Assembly: GCA_002439285.1 (NCBI GenBank)
Contig: DJTQ01000066.1
Span: 1-7,104 of the forward strand
Direction of reading: 5' to 3'
Length of the DNA stretch: 7,104 nucleotides
Origin: Paenibacillaceae bacterium UBA6304
Lineage (GTDB): Bacteria > Bacillota > Bacilli > Paenibacillales > Paenibacillaceae
Notes under the pieces: model-generated
Databases searched by the model: none
Seen by the model: only the letters and a program-made list of their open reading frames with translations
Told to the model about the DNA's origin: nothing
Shown here: one piece after another, positions 5,840-7,104 of the stretch
Numbering within the stretch: position 1 is the first letter of the stretch
How the letters are laid out: every line of letters begins with the position of its first letter
Program-made: the position numbers and the translations under genes

Positions 5840-7029
5840 TCATCACCTAAAAAAACAGGTTGCTCCCGCATTCTTTTCCGGGTCATTTCGAGCAACCCGA
5901 GTTTGGTCCACCCCAAAATATGATGCTGTGTCCGATCGCCGTTCAATGAGGCTTCCAGCGTATCACATACTGCTGAACGATGATCGTCGCTGCTCATATC
6001 GATGAAATCGACAATGATAATTCCGCCGGTATCCCTCAGCCGGACAAGCCTGGCGATCTCCCTAGCCGCCTCTACATTCGTGCGGAAAACGGTATCCTCC
6101 AAATTGTCTCCCCCGGTGAATTTCCCCGTATTTACATCGATCACTGTTAAAGCTTCCGTCGTGTCCCAGACCAGATACCCGCCTCCCGGCAGCCAAACCT
6201 TGCGTTGAAAGTCTTTATCGAGTTGTTGCCTGATTCCGTAGTAATCAAACAGAGGGATATCGGCCTTATAAATCCGGATATTCGGTTGTTTGCCTTGCAG
6301 CATTGCCGCCAGAAAAGCTGTCGCCTCTCCGGCTTGTTCCGGACAATCCATGATCAGCTCATCTGTTGCCGGGCTGTAAACATCCCGCATCAATCGTTGG
6401 ACCATGCTGAGATCATGATGCAAAGCGGCCGGGGCAGAGGCTTGTTCGCCTTTAACTAAAATCGTTTCCCACTGCTCCCTTAACTGGGCAAGATCCTCCG
6501 CGACCGCTTCTTTCTCCGCATATTCGGCAACCGTCCGCAGGATAAGCCCTTCTTCAACCGTTCGCAGTTCCTCTCCGATCTCTTTGAGACGGGAGCGTTC
6601 TTCCTCTTGCCCGATTTTCTTGGAGACAGCCACATAACCGGCTGACGGCATGTAGACAAGCCAACGTCCGGGTAGCGAATAGTGTGTCGTTACCCGCGCG
6701 CCCTTGTTCCCGATAGCTTCTTTGACGACCTGCACGATTAATTCCTGGCCCGCTTTAAGTAAATCCGATATCGGAGGTTTTTGCTTGGGCTGTTTCTCCA
6801 AATGAGGGTGCAATAAATCATCAATATAGAGAAATGCATTCTTCTTCTGACCAATATCAACGAAAGCAGCCTGCATACCAGGGATGACATTCATGACTTT
6901 TCCTTTAAAAAAACTGCCTACCAGTCCTCTTTTTTGAGAACGCTCCGCTGCATATTCCACCAATTTATCATCTTCCAGCAGCGCCATCTGGGTGGAATCA
7001 GGGCCGCAGTGAACAATCAACTGTTTCAT
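5836..7029 (-). CDS. rng: RNase E/G-family endoribonuclease, short form without zinc-link
   Basis: A 397-residue protein of the Rne/Rng family, single-strand endoribonucleases acting in mRNA turnover and rRNA processing. An S1-like RNA-binding region covers about 35-120 (FFKGKVMNVIPGMQAAFVDIGQ at 40-61). The catalytic domain has the metal-binding motif IDVNTGKFTGG (297-307) and LRDTGGIIIVDFIDM (331-345). Asp298, Asn300 and Asp341 match E. coli RNase E Asp303, Asn305 and Asp346, with identical spacing between the two Asp residues. The protein ends at LGLLEMTRKRMREQPVFLGDD, just where the CPxC zinc-link and small domain begin in E. coli RNase E/G, so these are missing. The 5'-sensor loop is also altered: Arg165-Thr166 remain, but the AGVGKS segment does not. 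I chose ATG 7029 (GAGGGTGA 5 nt upstream) over GTG 7044. B. subtilis has no homologue. Confidence 0.92.
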   Translation of the reverse strand: MKQLIVHCGPDSTQMALLEDDKLVEYAAERSQKRGLVGSFFKGKVMNVIPGMQAAFVDIGQKKNAFLYIDDLLHPHLEKQPKQKPPISDLLKAGQELIVQVVKEAIGNKGARVTTHYSLPGRWLVYMPSAGYVAVSKKIGQEEERSRLKEIGEELRTVEEGLILRTVAEYAEKEAVAEDLAQLREQWETILVKGEQASAPAALHHDLSMVQRLMRDVYSPATDELIMDCPEQAGEATAFLAAMLQGKQPNIRIYKADIPLFDYYGIRQQLDKDFQRKVWLPGGGYLVWDTTEALTVIDVNTGKFTGGDNLEDTVFRTNVEAAREIARLVRLRDTGGIIIVDFIDMSSDDHRSAVCDTLEASLNGDRTQHHILGWTKLGLLEMTRKRMREQPVFLGDD

Positions 7030-7073
7030 TGACCTCACCCTCACTCTTACGTTCTATCCGAACCGTTTTCACC

Positions 7074-7104
7074 ATTATACCATGGTCTCAAACCATCAAG
7101 CGCC
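7074..7104 (-). promoter_or_regulatory. Extended -10 promoter of the RNase E/G gene with inverted repeat
   Basis: The minus strand carries TGG-TATAAT (7082-7074), a perfect -10 box with an extended TGn motif. The -35 region is poor (CGCTTG at the 17-nt distance; TTGATG would be only 14 nt away), as is common for extended -10 promoters. An inverted repeat ATGGT-TTGAG-ACCAT (7082-7096) fills the spacer and could be an operator. The leader would be about 37 nt. The window ends at 7104, so upstream elements are not visible. Confidence 0.62.

Noticed and set aside
5337..6005. 222-codon plus-strand open frame across rplU and the end of the RNase gene
   Set aside because: It runs antisense through rplU, its leader and the RNase E/G catalytic region, with Phe/Cys/His-rich composition typical of a shadow frame.

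Overview
The window is a chromosomal block from a spore-forming Firmicute, most likely Paenibacillus or a close relative (inference). The evidence is a Spo0B gene next to obgE, an L27 with the N-terminal extension seen in Firmicutes, a Prp protease gene between rplU and rpmA, an RNase E/G gene (absent from Bacillus subtilis) just upstream of rplU, and pheB linked to hom and thrB. Every gene I can support lies on the minus strand, so transcription runs from high to low coordinates. There is no sign of mobile elements, CRISPR, tRNA or rRNA, and no gene-free stretch longer than about 220 bases.

Read in transcription order, the window falls into four units. (1) Near 7030-7104 an extended -10 promoter drives an RNase E/G-family gene of 397 codons. 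(2) A leader of about 155 nt that resembles the ribosomal protein L21 leader precedes rplU, prp (ysxB) and rpmA. These are tightly packed and end at a strong intrinsic terminator (4623-4661). Prp is the protease expected to trim the extension of the L27 encoded next to it. (3) spo0B and obgE are 14 nt apart and end at a second terminator (2341-2382). They probably start from a promoter inside 4473-4622, a stretch that also holds a 46-codon open frame ending one codon before spo0B. (4) A clear sigma-A promoter (2279-2307) starts pheB (ACT domain), hom and thrB, a homoserine/threonine operon. thrB runs off the left edge of the window.

Most of the content is conserved housekeeping: ribosome parts and their maturation, the Obg GTPase, the sporulation phosphorelay and aspartate-family amino acid synthesis. 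I do not see a wholly new system. The points most worth a second look are a Spo0B that carries two predicted membrane segments, an RNase E/G that stops before the zinc-link and seems to have an altered 5'-end sensor, and two very short open frames placed just ahead of spo0B and thrB.
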